This document shows, piece after piece, positions 18,332-28,577 of a DNA stretch of 64,000 nt (the first letter of the stretch is position 1; every line of letters starts with the position of its first letter). This DNA comes from Marinobacter pelagius (lineage in GTDB: Bacteria > Pseudomonadota > Gammaproteobacteria > Pseudomonadales > Oleiphilaceae), in contig NZ_FOUR01000002.1 in the NCBI RefSeq assembly GCF_900114925.1, forward strand, positions 310,001-374,000, read 5' to 3'. The notes below the pieces were generated by a model. That model had not been told where the DNA came from and made no database searches. It was given only the letters and a program-made list of their open reading frames with translations. The position numbers were made by a program, and so were the translations under genes.

Positions 18332-20148
18332 GCGTCGTGGTTCCAGAAAAAGCTTGCGCCCTCTTCGGGGGTGCTGGCCGAGCGGCGCAACCAGCCAAAC
18401 AACTCCCGCCCATAGCCGTGATGATACGTGGACAGGTCCGCTTTTGCAGACTCACGGGCGGAGAATTCCTGCTCATCCACCCGGACCGACAGAGAACCCT
18501 GCTCGGCATCAAGGCAAATCACGTCACCGTCACGAACCCGTGCAAGCGCGCCGCCATCAAGGGCTTCGGGGTACACGTGGATCGCCGCAGGCACCTTGCC
18601 GGAGGCGCCGGACATACGGCCATCGGTCACCAGGCCAACCTTGTAACCTCGATCCTGAAGCACGCCAAGATATGGCGTCAGCTTGTGCAGTTCGGGCATG
18701 CCGTTGGCTTTCGGACCCTGGAACCGGACCACCACGATGCAATCCTTGTCCAGCTCACCCGCCTCGAAAGCAGCCTTCAGATCATTCTGATCGTTGAAGA
18801 CCACCGCAGGCGCCTCGATCCGGTGATGCTCCGGCGCCACGGCCGACACCTTGATGACTCCTCGGCCCAGGTTACCGTCCAGGACTTTCAGCCCGCCATT
18901 CGGCGCAAACGGCTCAGAGGCACTGCTGAGCACTTCCGGCCACCGGCTTTTCTCGACCGCCGGCTTCCAGACCAGCTCATCGCCATCCAGCACCGGCATC
19001 TGCGCATAACGTTCCAGGCCGTGGCCCACCACGGTCTCGACGTCGTTGTGCAGGTAGCCTCCATCGAGCAGTTCGCGGATCAGGTAGGGTGTGCCGCCGG
19101 CCTCGTGGAAGGCGTTCACGTCTTCCTGGCCGTTCGGATAGATCCGCGTCATCGAGGGCACCACGGAGGACAGCTCCGCGTAGTCGTTCCAGTCGATGAT
19201 GATACCCGCTGACCGGGCAATGGCGATCCAGTGAATGGTGTGGTTAGTGGAGCCACCAGTCACCAGCAGTGCCACCAGGGCGTTGACGATGGATTTTTCA
19301 TCCACCATGTCACCCAGGCCCAGCTCACTACCATGGGGCTTGGAAAGCCGGATCACCTGTTCCGTAGCCGCGCGGGTGAGCGCATCGCGCAGGGGCGTTC
19401 CGGGATTGACGAACGCGGCTCCGGGCAGATGCAGGCCCATCACTTCCACCAGCAGCTGGTTGCTGTTGGCGGTGCCATAGAAGGTACAGGTGCCCGGGCT
19501 GTGGTAGGACTCGCTCTCGGCTTCCAGAAGCTCGTCCTTACCCACCTTGCCTTCGGCGTACAACTGGCGAATCCGCTGCTTTTCCTTGTTGGGTAAACCG
19601 GAGGGCATGGGGCCGGCCGGCACCAGGATGGTGGGCAGGTAACCAAAGCTCAGGGAACCGATCAGCAACCCCGGAACAATCTTGTCACAGATACCGAGCA
19701 ACAAGGTGGCATCGAACATGTTATGGCTGAGCGCGACGGCCGTGCTCATGGCAATGGTGTCCCGGGAAAAGAGACTCAGCTCCATGCCGGGCTGCCCCTG
19801 GGTCACGCCATCACACATGGCCGGTGTACCACCGGCAAACTGGGCCACCGAGCCCATGCCATGGGCAGCCTCGCGAATGATATCCGGGAACTTTTCATAG
19901 GGCTGGTGGGCCGAAAGCATATCGTTGTAGGCAGACACCATGGCCACGTTGGCCTTGTTCATGAACTTGAGGGTGTCCTTATCGGCCTGGCTGCAGGCGG
20001 CGAAGCCGTGGGCGAGATTGCCGCAGGACAGGGAGCTTCGATGCGGGGACTGCGCTTTCAGGGCATTCATCCGGTCCAGGTAGCCCTGCCGTGTGGCGCG
20101 ACTGCGCTCGATAATTCGCTGGGTGACCTTGTCAATGGTGGGGTGCAT
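18328..20148 (-). CDS. edd: Phosphogluconate dehydratase
   Basis: 606 residues. It dehydrates 6-phosphogluconate to 2-keto-3-deoxy-6-phosphogluconate, the first specific step of the Entner-Doudoroff path. IlvD/Edd family features: [18 protein letters not shown] and [13 protein letters not shown] with the Fe-S cysteines, [14 protein letters not shown], and the C-terminal [14 protein letters not shown] choose the ATG at 20148 (MHPTIDKVT) because GGAG lies 6 nt before it and other Edd proteins start the same way; an ATG 12 bp upstream is possible. A HexR-like site lies about 105-120 bp upstream. Confidence 0.95.
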   Translation of the reverse strand: MHPTIDKVTQRIIERSRATRQGYLDRMNALKAQSPHRSSLSCGNLAHGFAACSQADKDTLKFMNKANVAMVSAYNDMLSAHQPYEKFPDIIREAAHGMGSVAQFAGGTPAMCDGVTQGQPGMELSLFSRDTIAMSTAVALSHNMFDATLLLGICDKIVPGLLIGSLSFGYLPTILVPAGPMPSGLPNKEKQRIRQLYAEGKVGKDELLEAESESYHSPGTCTFYGTANSNQLLVEVMGLHLPGAAFVNPGTPLRDALTRAATEQVIRLSKPHGSELGLGDMVDEKSIVNALVALLVTGGSTNHTIHWIAIARSAGIIIDWNDYAELSSVVPSMTRIYPNGQEDVNAFHEAGGTPYLIRELLDGGYLHNDVETVVGHGLERYAQMPVLDGDELVWKPAVEKSRWPEVLSSASEPFAPNGGLKVLDGNLGRGVIKVSAVAPEHHRIEAPAVVFNDQNDLKAAFEAGELDKDCIVVVRFQGPKANGMPELHKLTPYLGVLQDRGYKVGLVTDGRMSGASGKVPAAIHVYPEALDGGALARVRDGDVICLDAEQGSLSVRVDEQEFSARESAKADLSTYHHGYGRELFGWLRRSASTPEEGASFFWNHDA

Positions 20149-20485
20149 GGCGAACTCCATTGGTTTCGCTGGTAAGGGCCAGCTTTCCAGTATGTAATCT
20201 TACGTTCTTTTATCCAAACTTCTACCGGAATGACATCCACTTGTCATTTTTATTGTTATAATTACTACAATTTCGCCAGTCAGGTAATTTCCGGGCCTGA
20301 TGGTAAGCTTTAGTACCTGGCAGCCAGTATTCCGACCATCAATGTATCACTGGTGGATAACTGCTTCATTGCCGACCAGGATACCAAAGCCGAAGAAGTC
20401 AATGAGGGGCTTCTCAAACCGGATGCTCGACAACGAAATCACTCTCGTCAAAGCCAGTCAGTAATCGAACCAAAGGACAGATATC
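20149..20485. promoter_or_regulatory. Divergent promoter region between edd and pyk
   Basis: A 337-bp gap with an AT-rich stretch at 20195-20280, including the HexR-like site. No convincing small gene is present; a frame reading from 20353 toward pyk has no ribosome site and overlaps pyk, so I do not call it. AAAGGA precedes the pyk ATG. Confidence 0.7.
20253..20270. promoter_or_regulatory. HexR-like operator, edd/pyk region
   Basis: TTGTTATAATTACTACAA. On the minus strand it reads TTGTAGTAATTATAACAA and closely matches the site upstream of zwf/hexR (TGTAGTAATTTTAAACA). HexR sites in gammaproteobacteria have TTGT/ACAA ends with an AT-rich core. The shared motif at both Entner-Doudoroff promoter regions supports a HexR regulon; spacing is not identical. 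Confidence 0.6.
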
Positions 20486-21934
20486 ATGCTCAGGCGTACC
20501 AAGATTGTCGCCACCCTAGGCCCTGCCACGGATACCCCGGAAGCCCTGGCCTCCATTATCAAGGCCGGCGTTGACGTGACCCGACTCAATTTCTCCCATG
20601 GCAGCGCCGATGAGCATATCGCCCGGGCCCGCCAGGTTCGCGAGGCGGCAGCCTCACAGGGGCGCTTCGTTGCCCTGCTGGCGGACCTGCAGGGACCAAA
20701 GCTGCGCATCGCCCGCTTTGCCGAAAACAAGGTGTTCCTGGAAGCAGGCCAGAGATTCGTACTCGATTCCGCCATGGACAAGGAGGCAGGCACCTCCGAG
20801 CGGGTCGGCATTGACTACGAGCAGCTGATCTCGGATGTCACCCCCGGCGATATTCTGGTGCTGGACGACGGTCGCATCGAAATGGAAGTGGAATCGGTAG
20901 ACGACCACAGCATTACCTCCACGGTACTGATCGGCGGCCCGCTGTCGAACAACAAGGGGCTGAACAAGCGTGGCGGCGGCCTGTCCGCCGAGGCCCTGAC
21001 CGAGAAGGACAAGCAGGACATCGTAACTGCCGCCAAACTGGGCGCGGATTACGTGGCTGTCTCCTTTGTACGCACCGCCGAAGACATGCACATCGCCCGC
21101 AGGCTGCTGAGCGAGGCCGGCTCCAGCGCCGGCCTGGTTGCCAAGATCGAGCGTGCGGAACTGGCCCATGACGAGGCCGCGCTGGATGCGGTGATCGAGG
21201 CGTCCGATGCGGTCATGGTGGCCCGTGGCGATCTGGCCGTCGAAATCGGCGACGCGGAACTGGTGGGTGTACAGAAACACATCATCAACCGGGCACGGTC
21301 CCTGAACCGGGTGGTCATTACTGCCACCCAGATGATGGAGTCCATGATCACCAGCCCGATGCCGACCCGCGCCGAGGTATCGGATGTGGCCAACGCCGTC
21401 ATGGATTACACCGATGCGGTCATGCTCTCCGCCGAAACCGCAGTGGGCGACTACCCCACCGAGGCCGTCGAGGCCATGGTGCGAATCTGCCTGGGGGCGG
21501 AAAAACACCCTTCCATGCACCAGTCCAAGCACCGGATCCACGAAAGCATGGAACATGTCGACGAGGCGATTGCCCTGTCCGCCATGTACGCCGCCAACCA
21601 CCTGAACGGTGTGACGGCGATCATCTGCATGACCGAAACCGGGGCCACCCCGAGACTGATGTCCCGTATCAAGTCGAGCCTGCCGATATTCGCCTTCTCC
21701 CGCCACCACACCACCCAGCACCGGGTGGTACTGTTCCGGGGCGTCCAGACGGTGCCGTTCGATTCCGCCAGGATTCCGAACGAACAGACCAACGCCCTGG
21801 CCGTGGCCCAGCTGGTCGAGCGCGGCGTGGTCAATGACGGGGATCTGGTGGTGATTACCAAGGGTGATTACGTCAATGCCCAGGGTGGCACCAACACCAT
21901 GAAGATCGTGCGGGTCGGATCAGACATTCGCTGA
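20486..21934 (+). CDS. pyk: Pyruvate kinase
   Basis: 482 residues. It makes pyruvate and ATP from phosphoenolpyruvate and ADP. Visible features: [16 protein letters not shown] and [10 protein letters not shown] at the N-terminus, [11 protein letters not shown], the active-site VAKIERAE and [12 protein letters not shown], then [10 protein letters not shown] and [12 protein letters not shown]. The C-terminal regulatory domain ends [12 protein letters not shown]. It closely resembles PykA/type II enzymes of Pseudomonas. Divergent from edd with a HexR-like site between them, and followed by a strong bidirectional terminator shared with eda. Confidence 0.95.
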   Translation: MLRRTKIVATLGPATDTPEALASIIKAGVDVTRLNFSHGSADEHIARARQVREAAASQGRFVALLADLQGPKLRIARFAENKVFLEAGQRFVLDSAMDKEAGTSERVGIDYEQLISDVTPGDILVLDDGRIEMEVESVDDHSITSTVLIGGPLSNNKGLNKRGGGLSAEALTEKDKQDIVTAAKLGADYVAVSFVRTAEDMHIARRLLSEAGSSAGLVAKIERAELAHDEAALDAVIEASDAVMVARGDLAVEIGDAELVGVQKHIINRARSLNRVVITATQMMESMITSPMPTRAEVSDVANAVMDYTDAVMLSAETAVGDYPTEAVEAMVRICLGAEKHPSMHQSKHRIHESMEHVDEAIALSAMYAANHLNGVTAIICMTETGATPRLMSRIKSSLPIFAFSRHHTTQHRVVLFRGVQTVPFDSARIPNEQTNALAVAQLVERGVVNDGDLVVITKGDYVNAQGGTNTMKIVRVGSDIR

Positions 21935-21948
21935 TCACCCGCAGATAC

Positions 21949-21981
21949 AAAAAAGCCCACCAGACACGGTGGGCTTTTTTT
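21949..21981. terminator. Bidirectional rho-independent terminator, pyk/eda
   Basis: AAAAAAGCCCACC at 21949-21961 pairs with GGTGGGCTTTTTT at 21968-21980 around a 6-nt loop. A/T runs on both sides serve both convergent genes. Confidence 0.93.
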
Positions 21982-21997
21982 GTGGGCCGGTTCCAAC

Positions 21998-22645
21998 TCA
22001 GAGGCCGGTCAGACTCTGCCGGGCAATATCGGTCACCCTGCCCCAGTCCTTTTCTGCGATCGCATCAGCCGGTGTCAGCCAGGAGCCGCCAACCGCCTTC
22101 ACATTATCCAGGGCCAGGTAATCTTTGGCCGTCGTGCGATTGATCCCGCCGGTCGGGCAGAAGGTCACATCCGGGAAGGGGCCGGCGAACGCTTTCAATG
22201 CCGGCCGGCCTCCGGCCACCTCGGCCGGGAAGAACTTGAATTCCCGGTAGCCGAACGCGTAGCCCATCATCAGCTCGGAGACAGTCGCAATCCCTGGCAG
22301 CAGCGCCGCCTCGGAGGTGACTCCGAACTCCAGGATCGCTTCGGTCACACCCGGCGTGATCACGAACTGGGCGCCCGCGGATTCCACCTGACGGTACTGG
22401 GCAATGCTGGTAACCGTGCCGGCCCCCACCCAGGCATCCGGGATGGCCTTGCGCACCTGCTCGATGGCCCGCACCCCGTGTTCGGTGCGCAGGGTGATTT
22501 CCAGCACGCGGATGCCGCCGTCCACCAGCGCCTGGCACAGGGGAACGGCGTCGTCCGGGTCCTTGATGGCAATAACGGGTACCAGGGGGCAAGCATTGAG
22601 AACGGCCTGAACCCTGTCCCGGTGATAGTCGGATAATTGATTCAT
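21998..22645 (-). CDS. eda: KDPG aldolase (2-dehydro-3-deoxy-phosphogluconate aldolase)
   Basis: 215 residues. It cleaves 2-keto-3-deoxy-6-phosphogluconate to pyruvate and glyceraldehyde 3-phosphate. Class I aldolase features: PLVPVIAIKDPDDAVPLCQAL, RVLEITLRTEHGVRAI with the catalytic Glu, GAGTVTS, FVITPGVTEAILE, and KFFPAEVAGG with the Schiff-base lysine, followed by FCPTGGINRTTAKDYL. GGAG lies 7 nt before the ATG. Third gene of zwf-pgl-eda, 42 bp after pgl. Confidence 0.95.
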   Translation of the reverse strand: MNQLSDYHRDRVQAVLNACPLVPVIAIKDPDDAVPLCQALVDGGIRVLEITLRTEHGVRAIEQVRKAIPDAWVGAGTVTSIAQYRQVESAGAQFVITPGVTEAILEFGVTSEAALLPGIATVSELMMGYAFGYREFKFFPAEVAGGRPALKAFAGPFPDVTFCPTGGINRTTAKDYLALDNVKAVGGSWLTPADAIAEKDWGRVTDIARQSLTGL

Positions 22646-22687
22646 CGGTTATCTCCAGAATTCTTTCAAGACGGGATGTCAGAGCCG

Positions 22688-23407
22688 TCACGGGCTCCAG
22701 AAGATTTGCAGCCCGGGCTTCAGAAAGCCGCGAATCGGCATGACCATCACCTCATCCGGCTTTGATACTGCCCTTTCCAGCGTCTCCAGCTTGTCCGCAC
22801 CCTTGAGGTGCAGGGCGGTGAACCGGGCCTCCGCCAGCACCGGGTAGGTCAGCGTGATCCGCCGCTGGGCCTGTGAGGGCGGCGTCATGGCGGCCACTAT
22901 CTCGGGATTGGAAGCGTCCATGGCCCGCGGCAATTCCGGCGCGTCCGGGAACAGGGAGGCAGTATGGCCATCGTTCCCCATCCCCAGGATCAACACATCG
23001 ATCGGCAGGGCCAGCTCCCGCAGCTCACGCTTGACCGCCTCAAGCCCCTCCTCCGGTGTTTCGCCCGGCTGCTTCAGGGACAGGAACCGCGCCCCGGCGG
23101 CCTGATTCTGGAGCAGGTGCTCCTTGACCAGCGTGGTATTGCTCGCAGGATCGCCTTCAGGGACCCAGCGTTCATCGGCCAGGAGTACATCCACCCGGCT
23201 CCAGTCCATGGGCTTCTCCGACAAGGCCCGGAATAAAGGCAAAGGCGTGGAGCCGCCGGACACCACCAGGCTTGCCCGTGGCGCCTCTGCCAGGCGCTGC
23301 GCCAGAAACCGACTCACCGAATCTGCCAGCGCCACGGCAACTTCCTCCGGCGTTTCACCGAAGCAGGACTGGACTCCTTCTGGAAACTCGATCTCAGGCA
23401 TCTTCAT
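22688..23407 (-). CDS. pgl: 6-phosphogluconolactonase
   Basis: 239 residues. It hydrolyses 6-phosphogluconolactone to 6-phosphogluconate. DevB/Pgl family features: [37 protein letters not shown], and [18 protein letters not shown], with the conserved Arg and His of the active site. The ATG at 23407 overlaps the end of zwf by 14 bp, and GGAGGAG lies upstream; a second in-frame ATG two codons on is possible. Coupled translation with zwf is likely. Confidence 0.93.
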   Translation of the reverse strand: MKMPEIEFPEGVQSCFGETPEEVAVALADSVSRFLAQRLAEAPRASLVVSGGSTPLPLFRALSEKPMDWSRVDVLLADERWVPEGDPASNTTLVKEHLLQNQAAGARFLSLKQPGETPEEGLEAVKRELRELALPIDVLILGMGNDGHTASLFPDAPELPRAMDASNPEIVAAMTPPSQAQRRITLTYPVLAEARFTALHLKGADKLETLERAVSKPDEVMVMPIRGFLKPGLQIFWSP

Positions 23408-24869
23408 ACCAGCTCCTCCCGTCCCTGGTGATCATGGCAATGGAGGCGACCGGGCCCCAGGTACCGGCGGCGTAGCGCTTGGGCGGCTCGCCACTGTCCT
23501 TCCAGTTCCGGATGACCTGGTCCACCCAGCGCCAGGCGTACTCCACCTCGTCCCGACGGACAAACAGGTACTGATTTCCCTTCATGACCTCCCAGAGCAG
23601 ACGCTCGTAGGCATCCGGGATCCGGTCGGTTTCAAAGGTCTCGGAGAACGTCAGCTCCAACGGCCCCTGGCGCAGGCGCATGCCTTTGTCCAGGCCCTGA
23701 TCCTTGGTAAGAATCTTCAGGGACATGCCCTCATCGGGCTGCAGCCGGATGATGAGCTTGTTGTTGGCCAGGTGCTTCTGGTCCGGATCGAAGATGTAGT
23801 GCGGCGCCGGTTTGAAGTGGATGATGATCTGGGAGAGCTTCTCCGGCAGCCGCTTGCCTGTGCGGATATAGAAGGGCACCCCGGACCAGCGCCAGTTCTC
23901 GATCTCCGCCTTGAGAGCTACGAAGGTTTCGGTGTCACTGCCCTTATTGGCGCCCTCTTCTTCCAGGTAGCCGGGCACCGGCTTGCCATCACTGGTTCCA
24001 GCGGTGTACTGGCCGCGGACCACGTAGCGGTCCATGATGTCCGGGGTGATCTGTTTGAGCGCCTTGAGCACCTTGACCTTCTCATCCCGGATACTGTCCG
24101 CGGACAGGTCCGCCGGGGGATCCATGGCAATCAGGCACAGCAGCTGGAGCAGGTGATTCTGGACCATATCCCGGATCTGCCCGGCCTGGTCGAAATACCC
24201 CCAGCGCCCCTCGATGCCGACGCTCTCGGCAACGGTGATTTCCACGTGGGAGATGTGATTCTGATCCCACTGGGAGGCAAACAGGTTGTTGGCAAAACGC
24301 AGGGCAATCAGGTTCTGGACCGTTTCCTTGCCCAGATAATGGTCTATGCGGAACAGCTGGTTCTCGTTGTAGACCGCGCCGAGCTGGTCGTTGATGACTT
24401 TCGACGACTCCAGGTCATGACCGATCGGCTTCTCGACCACCACCCGGGTCTTTTCGTTGCAGCAGCTGGCCGCTTTCAGGTTCCGGGCAATGACGCCGTA
24501 CATCGACGGAGGCGTCGCCATATAGACAATGAGCTCGTTGGCCGGAGCATCCCGCCAGTCTTTCAGGGCTTCGTAGCCGCCGGGATCATTGAAATCCAGC
24601 AGCTGGTAATCCACCCGCTCCAGGAAACGACTGGCAACGTCAGCGTCGAACTCCGCTTCCTTTACATGATGCTTCAGCTTGTCGAACAGCTGTTTGCGAA
24701 CGGTTGGCGTATCCGCCTCGGTACGGGCAATCGCCAGCACCCGACTTCCCTCCGCCAGCAATCCGGCCCGCTCGAGCTGATACAGTGCCGGGAACAGCTT
24801 GCGCTGGGCAAGGTCCCCCAGGGCGCCGAACAGCATAAGGTCACAACGGGTATTGATATTATTGACCAT
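23394..24869 (-). CDS. zwf: Glucose-6-phosphate 1-dehydrogenase
   Basis: 491 residues. It oxidises glucose 6-phosphate to the lactone with NADP+ or NAD+. Features: the nucleotide motif [20 protein letters not shown] near the N-terminus, [12 protein letters not shown], the substrate-binding [14 protein letters not shown] with the catalytic His region, and [20 protein letters not shown] precedes the ATG. First gene of zwf-pgl-eda and divergent from hexR, with one or two HexR-like sites between them. The cell can thus feed glucose 6-phosphate into Entner-Doudoroff; no 6-phosphofructokinase gene is in view. Confidence 0.95.
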   Translation of the reverse strand: MVNNINTRCDLMLFGALGDLAQRKLFPALYQLERAGLLAEGSRVLAIARTEADTPTVRKQLFDKLKHHVKEAEFDADVASRFLERVDYQLLDFNDPGGYEALKDWRDAPANELIVYMATPPSMYGVIARNLKAASCCNEKTRVVVEKPIGHDLESSKVINDQLGAVYNENQLFRIDHYLGKETVQNLIALRFANNLFASQWDQNHISHVEITVAESVGIEGRWGYFDQAGQIRDMVQNHLLQLLCLIAMDPPADLSADSIRDEKVKVLKALKQITPDIMDRYVVRGQYTAGTSDGKPVPGYLEEEGANKGSDTETFVALKAEIENWRWSGVPFYIRTGKRLPEKLSQIIIHFKPAPHYIFDPDQKHLANNKLIIRLQPDEGMSLKILTKDQGLDKGMRLRQGPLELTFSETFETDRIPDAYERLLWEVMKGNQYLFVRRDEVEYAWRWVDQVIRNWKDSGEPPKRYAAGTWGPVASIAMITRDGRSWYEDA

Positions 24870-24927
24870 TGGTTCCTTCTCTCTGGTATTGGACAGCAGT
24901 CACACCTTTACCAACTCGGACTACCGA

Positions 24928-24944
24928 TGTAGTAATTTTAAACA
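24928..24944. promoter_or_regulatory. HexR-like operator, zwf/hexR region
   Basis: TGTAGTAATTTTAAACA, 59 bp upstream of the zwf ATG. It shares TGTAGTAATT and the ACA end with the edd/pyk site. Confidence 0.6.
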
Positions 24945-24991
24945 AATAGTGACAGCTGAAAATCGTTTCTCCAAGGACAATTTGGCTTAAA

Positions 24992-25008
24992 TGATATTTT
25001 TACTACCC
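24992..25008. promoter_or_regulatory. Possible second HexR half-site
   Basis: TGATATTTTTACTACCC. On the minus strand it reads GGGTAGTAAAAATATCA, sharing GTAGTAA with the other sites but with a poor second arm. It is about 78 bp upstream of hexR. Confidence 0.35.
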
Positions 25009-25085
25009 CAATCCCGGACGAAAAGCGGTATAATCACCACGATTTTCTTATAACCATTGCATCAGATGCAGGGAGTATCCACACC

Positions 25086-25958
25086 ATGGCCGCGAACCAG
25101 TCGCACCGTGACGACAATCTGCTTGAAGATATACAGGCCCGGCTGGACAGCCTGAATAAATCCGAGCGCAAGGTGGCCGAGGCCATCCTCCGGGATCCCA
25201 GCGCTGCCACCCGCTACAGCATCGCAGCCCTGGCCCGCGCTGCCGACGTGAGCGAGCCCACGGTGAACCGTTTCTGCCGCGGCTTCTCCGCCACCGGTTT
25301 CCCGGACTTCAAGATCCGCCTGGCCCAGAGCATTGCCACCGGTACGCCCTACGTGGGCCAGAACGTGGAGCCGGACGACACCGTCGCCGAGTTCGCTGAC
25401 AAGATCATGCTCAGCACCATCGCCAGCCTGGACAAGGCGCGCCAGTCCCTGGACCCCAAGGCCCTGGCAACCGCGATCGACTACCTGATCCAGGCCAAGC
25501 AGATCAACTTTTTCGGCATGGGCGGCTCCGCCTCTGTGGCCCTGGATGCCCAGCACAAGTTCTTCCGCTTCAACATTCCGGTCATGTCCTATGACGATGC
25601 CCTGATGCAACGCATGGTGGCCGCCGGCTCCCAGGTGGGCGATGTGATCGTACTGATCTCCTACACCGGCCGGACCAAGGAAACCGTCGAGATCGCCAAG
25701 GTTGCCCGGGAGAACGGCGCCACCGTGATCGGCATCACAAATCCGGAATCTCCCTTGGCCGAGTGCTGTACCGTTGTCCTGGGAGTCACTGCACCGGAAG
25801 ATACCGAGGTGTACATGCCCATGTCGTCGCGGATCATCCATCTGACCGTGATCGACATCCTGGCCACCGGCGTCACACTCAAGCGGGGCGCGGACTTCCT
25901 CGGCCATCTCAAGAAGATAAAGGAAAGCCTCAAGGCGACCCGCTTCCCCCAGAGCTGA
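25086..25958 (+). CDS. hexR: RpiR-family transcriptional regulator HexR
   Basis: 290 residues. The N-terminal RpiR helix-turn-helix (residues about 12-88: [34 protein letters not shown]) is followed by a SIS sugar-phosphate-binding domain (about 125-265: [49 protein letters not shown]). HexR represses Entner-Doudoroff genes and is released by 2-keto-3-deoxy-6-phosphogluconate in Pseudomonas. Its position, divergent from zwf-pgl-eda, is the classical one. AGGGAG lies 10 nt before the ATG. A strong terminator follows. Confidence 0.92.
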   Translation: MAANQSHRDDNLLEDIQARLDSLNKSERKVAEAILRDPSAATRYSIAALARAADVSEPTVNRFCRGFSATGFPDFKIRLAQSIATGTPYVGQNVEPDDTVAEFADKIMLSTIASLDKARQSLDPKALATAIDYLIQAKQINFFGMGGSASVALDAQHKFFRFNIPVMSYDDALMQRMVAAGSQVGDVIVLISYTGRTKETVEIAKVARENGATVIGITNPESPLAECCTVVLGVTAPEDTEVYMPMSSRIIHLTVIDILATGVTLKRGADFLGHLKKIKESLKATRFPQS

Positions 25959-26031
25959 ACGTCCAGCCCACCTCTTTCAAGTTAGCAGACACTTCCAGAC
26001 GTTACCGGAGCATTAACCTCGAATGCCGGGC

Positions 26032-26073
26032 ACAAAAAAGGGGGAGCCAAACCGCTGGCTCCCCCTTTTTTGT
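26032..26073. terminator. Bidirectional terminator, hexR/ppiD
   Basis: An 18-bp perfect stem (ACAAAAAAGGGGGAGCCA at 26032-26049 with its complement at 26056-26073) and a 6-nt loop. A and T runs on both sides serve both convergent genes. Confidence 0.95.
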
Positions 26074-26086
26074 TTCAGCACCGGTA

Positions 26087-27940
26087 TTACGGGCGCTCGA
26101 CTTCCGCCTGGTCCCGCAGGTACTGCTGGTAAGCGGTGTACTCGCGCTGGCCTTCCAGTGATGCCAGGAACTGTCGGAGTTGCTCGAACTCCTGACCGTC
26201 ACGGTCCGCCTCGCCAGCGTTGACCGCCTCCAGAGCAACCACGACTGCCTGATCGGCACTCACGGTACTGCCATAGCTTGCCGCCCCTTCATCAGGACGT
26301 GGCAGGGAGAAGGCTGTCTGCATGACCGCCGGCGCAATACCTCCGGCGTTACGGCCCTGCGCCTCGTAGGATTGCCACTGGCCGGCCTCAATGTCTTCTA
26401 AAGACTCACCTTGCTGGAGGCTGGCAATGATCCCATCCGCACGCTCTGCCAGCGCCTCACGGGTTTCCTGGGCCACCAGGCGGTCGCGGATCTGGTCACG
26501 GACATCTGCCAGCGGCAACTGCTGGGCCTCACGGTGTTCGCGAACACGGGCCACCACAGACAGGTTATCGCCGACATCGATCAGTTCGGTGTTGTAGCCG
26601 CCGTTCAGGACATCGTCCGAGAACAGCTGGCGCACCAGACCAGCGTGGTCAAACGGTGCCGGGCCGCCATCACGGGTCACCCCGGAGATTTCGCGCACCT
26701 CAAGGCCCAGTTCCTCGGCAGGGCCGGCCAGGTCATCCGCCGCGTAGGCTGAGTCGGCCAGCTGGGAACGCACCTCCGCAAACCGCTCTTCCGCCTTGTT
26801 CCGGGCCAGCTCGCTGCGCAGCTGCTCTTCCAGTTCCGCCAATGGCGGCACTTCAGAACGGCGAACATCTTCCAGCCGGATCAGGTGAACGCCAAAACTG
26901 GTCTTCACGGGCTCGGAGATTTCGCCCTCGCCCAGGGCGAACAGGGCTTCTTCAAACGCCTCGTCATAGACTCCACGGCCGGCGTAGCCAAGATCACCGC
27001 CTTCCTGCGCAGACACGGTATCAATCGAGTACTCCTCGGCCAGTGCGGCAAAGGATTCACCCCCGGCCAGGCGCTCCTGGATGGTGGCCATGGTCTCGGA
27101 CGCCTCGGCGCCATCCTCGATCAGGATGTGGGATGCCCGACGCTCTTCCCGCGCCAGGTCATCGGCGCGCTCCTCGTAATAGGTCTGAAGCTCCTCGTCT
27201 GTAACCTCGGTGCTATCAGCGAGGGAACCGAGGGAAAGCGAGATATAGGCGGCATCGATCTGTTCCGGCTGCTGGAAGGAACCGGCATTCTCGTCGTAGA
27301 ACGCTTCGATCTCGGCGTCGGTAATTTCGACCCGATCGGCAACGTCACTGGCAGGAATCGTCAGCACCCGGAAGTCACGGGTCTGGTTCTGGATCTGCAG
27401 CAACTGGGCGGCATTCTCCTGGCTGGACATGCCACTTTGTACGATACCCGCACGAATCTGGTTAACCACATACTGTTTGCGCATGGCTTCGCGGAATTCG
27501 CCCACACCCATGCCCATATTTCTCACCGTGGCCACAAACCGGTCCCGGTTGAACGTGCCGTCCACCTGGAACTGGGGCATCTGGGTGATCAGGGCGTCGA
27601 TATCAGCGTCAGACAGAGCCAGACCCTGGTTCGCAGCATCCTGGGTCAGCACCGATTCCTGGATCAGGGATTCCAGGACGTCTTTGCGGATCTGATCCTC
27701 ATTCAGCAGGGACGGATCCGGAGTTTCCATCTGTGACAGGCGGCGCTGGCTTTCAAGCTGCACCAGGCGGAGAAACTCGCGCTCGGTAATATCTTCGCCG
27801 TTGACCGTGGCTACCTCCGGCTCACCGGAGAAACCGCCGATGATGGCGTCCATTCCCCAAATGGAGAGCGACACAATCAGCAGCCCGATGATGATCTTGG
27901 CAATGGTGCCCTGGGCATTTTCCCGAATATCTTGAAGCAT
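26087..27940 (-). CDS. ppiD: Peptidyl-prolyl isomerase/chaperone PpiD
   Basis: 617 residues. One N-terminal membrane anchor (IIIGLLIVSLSIWGMDAIIGG, about 16-36) is followed by a SurA-like chaperone domain (about 38-200) and a parvulin PPIase domain (about 265-365: ASHILIEDGAEASETM, FAALAEEYSIDTVSAQEGGDLGY, FGVHLIRLE). PpiD helps outer-membrane and secreted proteins fold as they leave SecYEG. GGGAG lies 4 nt before the ATG. It is the last gene of the lon-hupB-ppiD block, as in Pseudomonas, but separated from hupB by a terminator-like hairpin. Confidence 0.93.
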   Translation of the reverse strand: MLQDIRENAQGTIAKIIIGLLIVSLSIWGMDAIIGGFSGEPEVATVNGEDITEREFLRLVQLESQRRLSQMETPDPSLLNEDQIRKDVLESLIQESVLTQDAANQGLALSDADIDALITQMPQFQVDGTFNRDRFVATVRNMGMGVGEFREAMRKQYVVNQIRAGIVQSGMSSQENAAQLLQIQNQTRDFRVLTIPASDVADRVEITDAEIEAFYDENAGSFQQPEQIDAAYISLSLGSLADSTEVTDEELQTYYEERADDLAREERRASHILIEDGAEASETMATIQERLAGGESFAALAEEYSIDTVSAQEGGDLGYAGRGVYDEAFEEALFALGEGEISEPVKTSFGVHLIRLEDVRRSEVPPLAELEEQLRSELARNKAEERFAEVRSQLADSAYAADDLAGPAEELGLEVREISGVTRDGGPAPFDHAGLVRQLFSDDVLNGGYNTELIDVGDNLSVVARVREHREAQQLPLADVRDQIRDRLVAQETREALAERADGIIASLQQGESLEDIEAGQWQSYEAQGRNAGGIAPAVMQTAFSLPRPDEGAASYGSTVSADQAVVVALEAVNAGEADRDGQEFEQLRQFLASLEGQREYTAYQQYLRDQAEVERP

Positions 27941-27984
27941 GTTACTCCCGAATCCCCGTCGAGGTCGTGCAGTGTTGTTACAAC

Positions 27985-28017
27985 GTAAAAAGGCGCACCC
28001 TGTCCGGAATGCGCCTT
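27985..28017 (-). terminator. Rho-independent terminator after hupB
   Basis: On the minus strand AAGGCGCA (28017-28010) pairs with TGCGCCTT (27997-27990) and is followed by a T run. The loop is 12 nt. Confidence 0.85.
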
Positions 28018-28066
28018 CAATTCTTCTGGGCGGCTGGCACGAGGCCGGCCGCCGGAGAAAGAACCG

Positions 28067-28339
28067 TTACTTGACGGCGTCTTTCAGGGCCTTGCCTGCC
28101 TTGAAACCAGGCACTTTGGAGGCCGGAATCTTGATCTCGGCACCAGTCTGCGGGTTACGACCGGTACGAGCAGCACGCTCTTTGACAGAGAAAGTACCAA
28201 AGCCGATCAGGGTAACCTGATCACCTTTTTTGAGGGCACCGGTAATGGAGTTGGTCATTGCGTCCAGAGCACGGCCAGCGGCGGCTTTGGAGATATCTGC
28301 GGACTCTGCAATTGCATCGATAAGTTCGGACTTGTTCAC
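28067..28339 (-). CDS. hupB: DNA-binding protein HU, beta type
   Basis: 90 residues, the exact usual length. The sequence [20 protein letters not shown], the [21 protein letters not shown] beta-arm (the RNP motif intercalates into DNA) and [14 protein letters not shown] are HU signatures. HU compacts and bends DNA. The frame is open upstream to 28435, but I start at the GTG at 28337-28339 because GGGG lies a suitable distance upstream and the length then matches. It lies between lon and ppiD, with a terminator after it and its own promoter region upstream. Confidence 0.95.
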   Translation of the reverse strand: MNKSELIDAIAESADISKAAAGRALDAMTNSITGALKKGDQVTLIGFGTFSVKERAARTGRNPQTGAEIKIPASKVPGFKAGKALKDAVK

Positions 28340-28577
28340 ACTAAACCCCTTCGATTTCAGGTTGAAGATGTTATAGGTTGGTTTATTTTTTCGCGGACGT
28401 TCTCGACTATCGCATAAGCGTTCCGAGAATTCCATTCTTCAGTTTTATTATTCCTTGCGGCTGTTAACCGGTGTTCGGAATAGGCACTTACTGCGCGGGA
28501 GCCCTTGGTATTGGCTGCTTCACGGCGAAACAGTTATACCAACGGGCTCTCAGGCATGTCAACAACTCATCAAGGCT

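Noticed and set aside
20353..20574. Possible small gene upstream of pyk
   Set aside because: No ribosome site, overlaps the pyk start region out of frame, and composition is non-coding-like.
23124..24932. Long open frame antisense to pgl and zwf
   Set aside because: It spans two clear genes and their overlap and has no recognisable motif.
28340..28435. Longer HU protein
   Set aside because: HU is 90 residues; the GTG at 28339 gives exactly that with a ribosome site.
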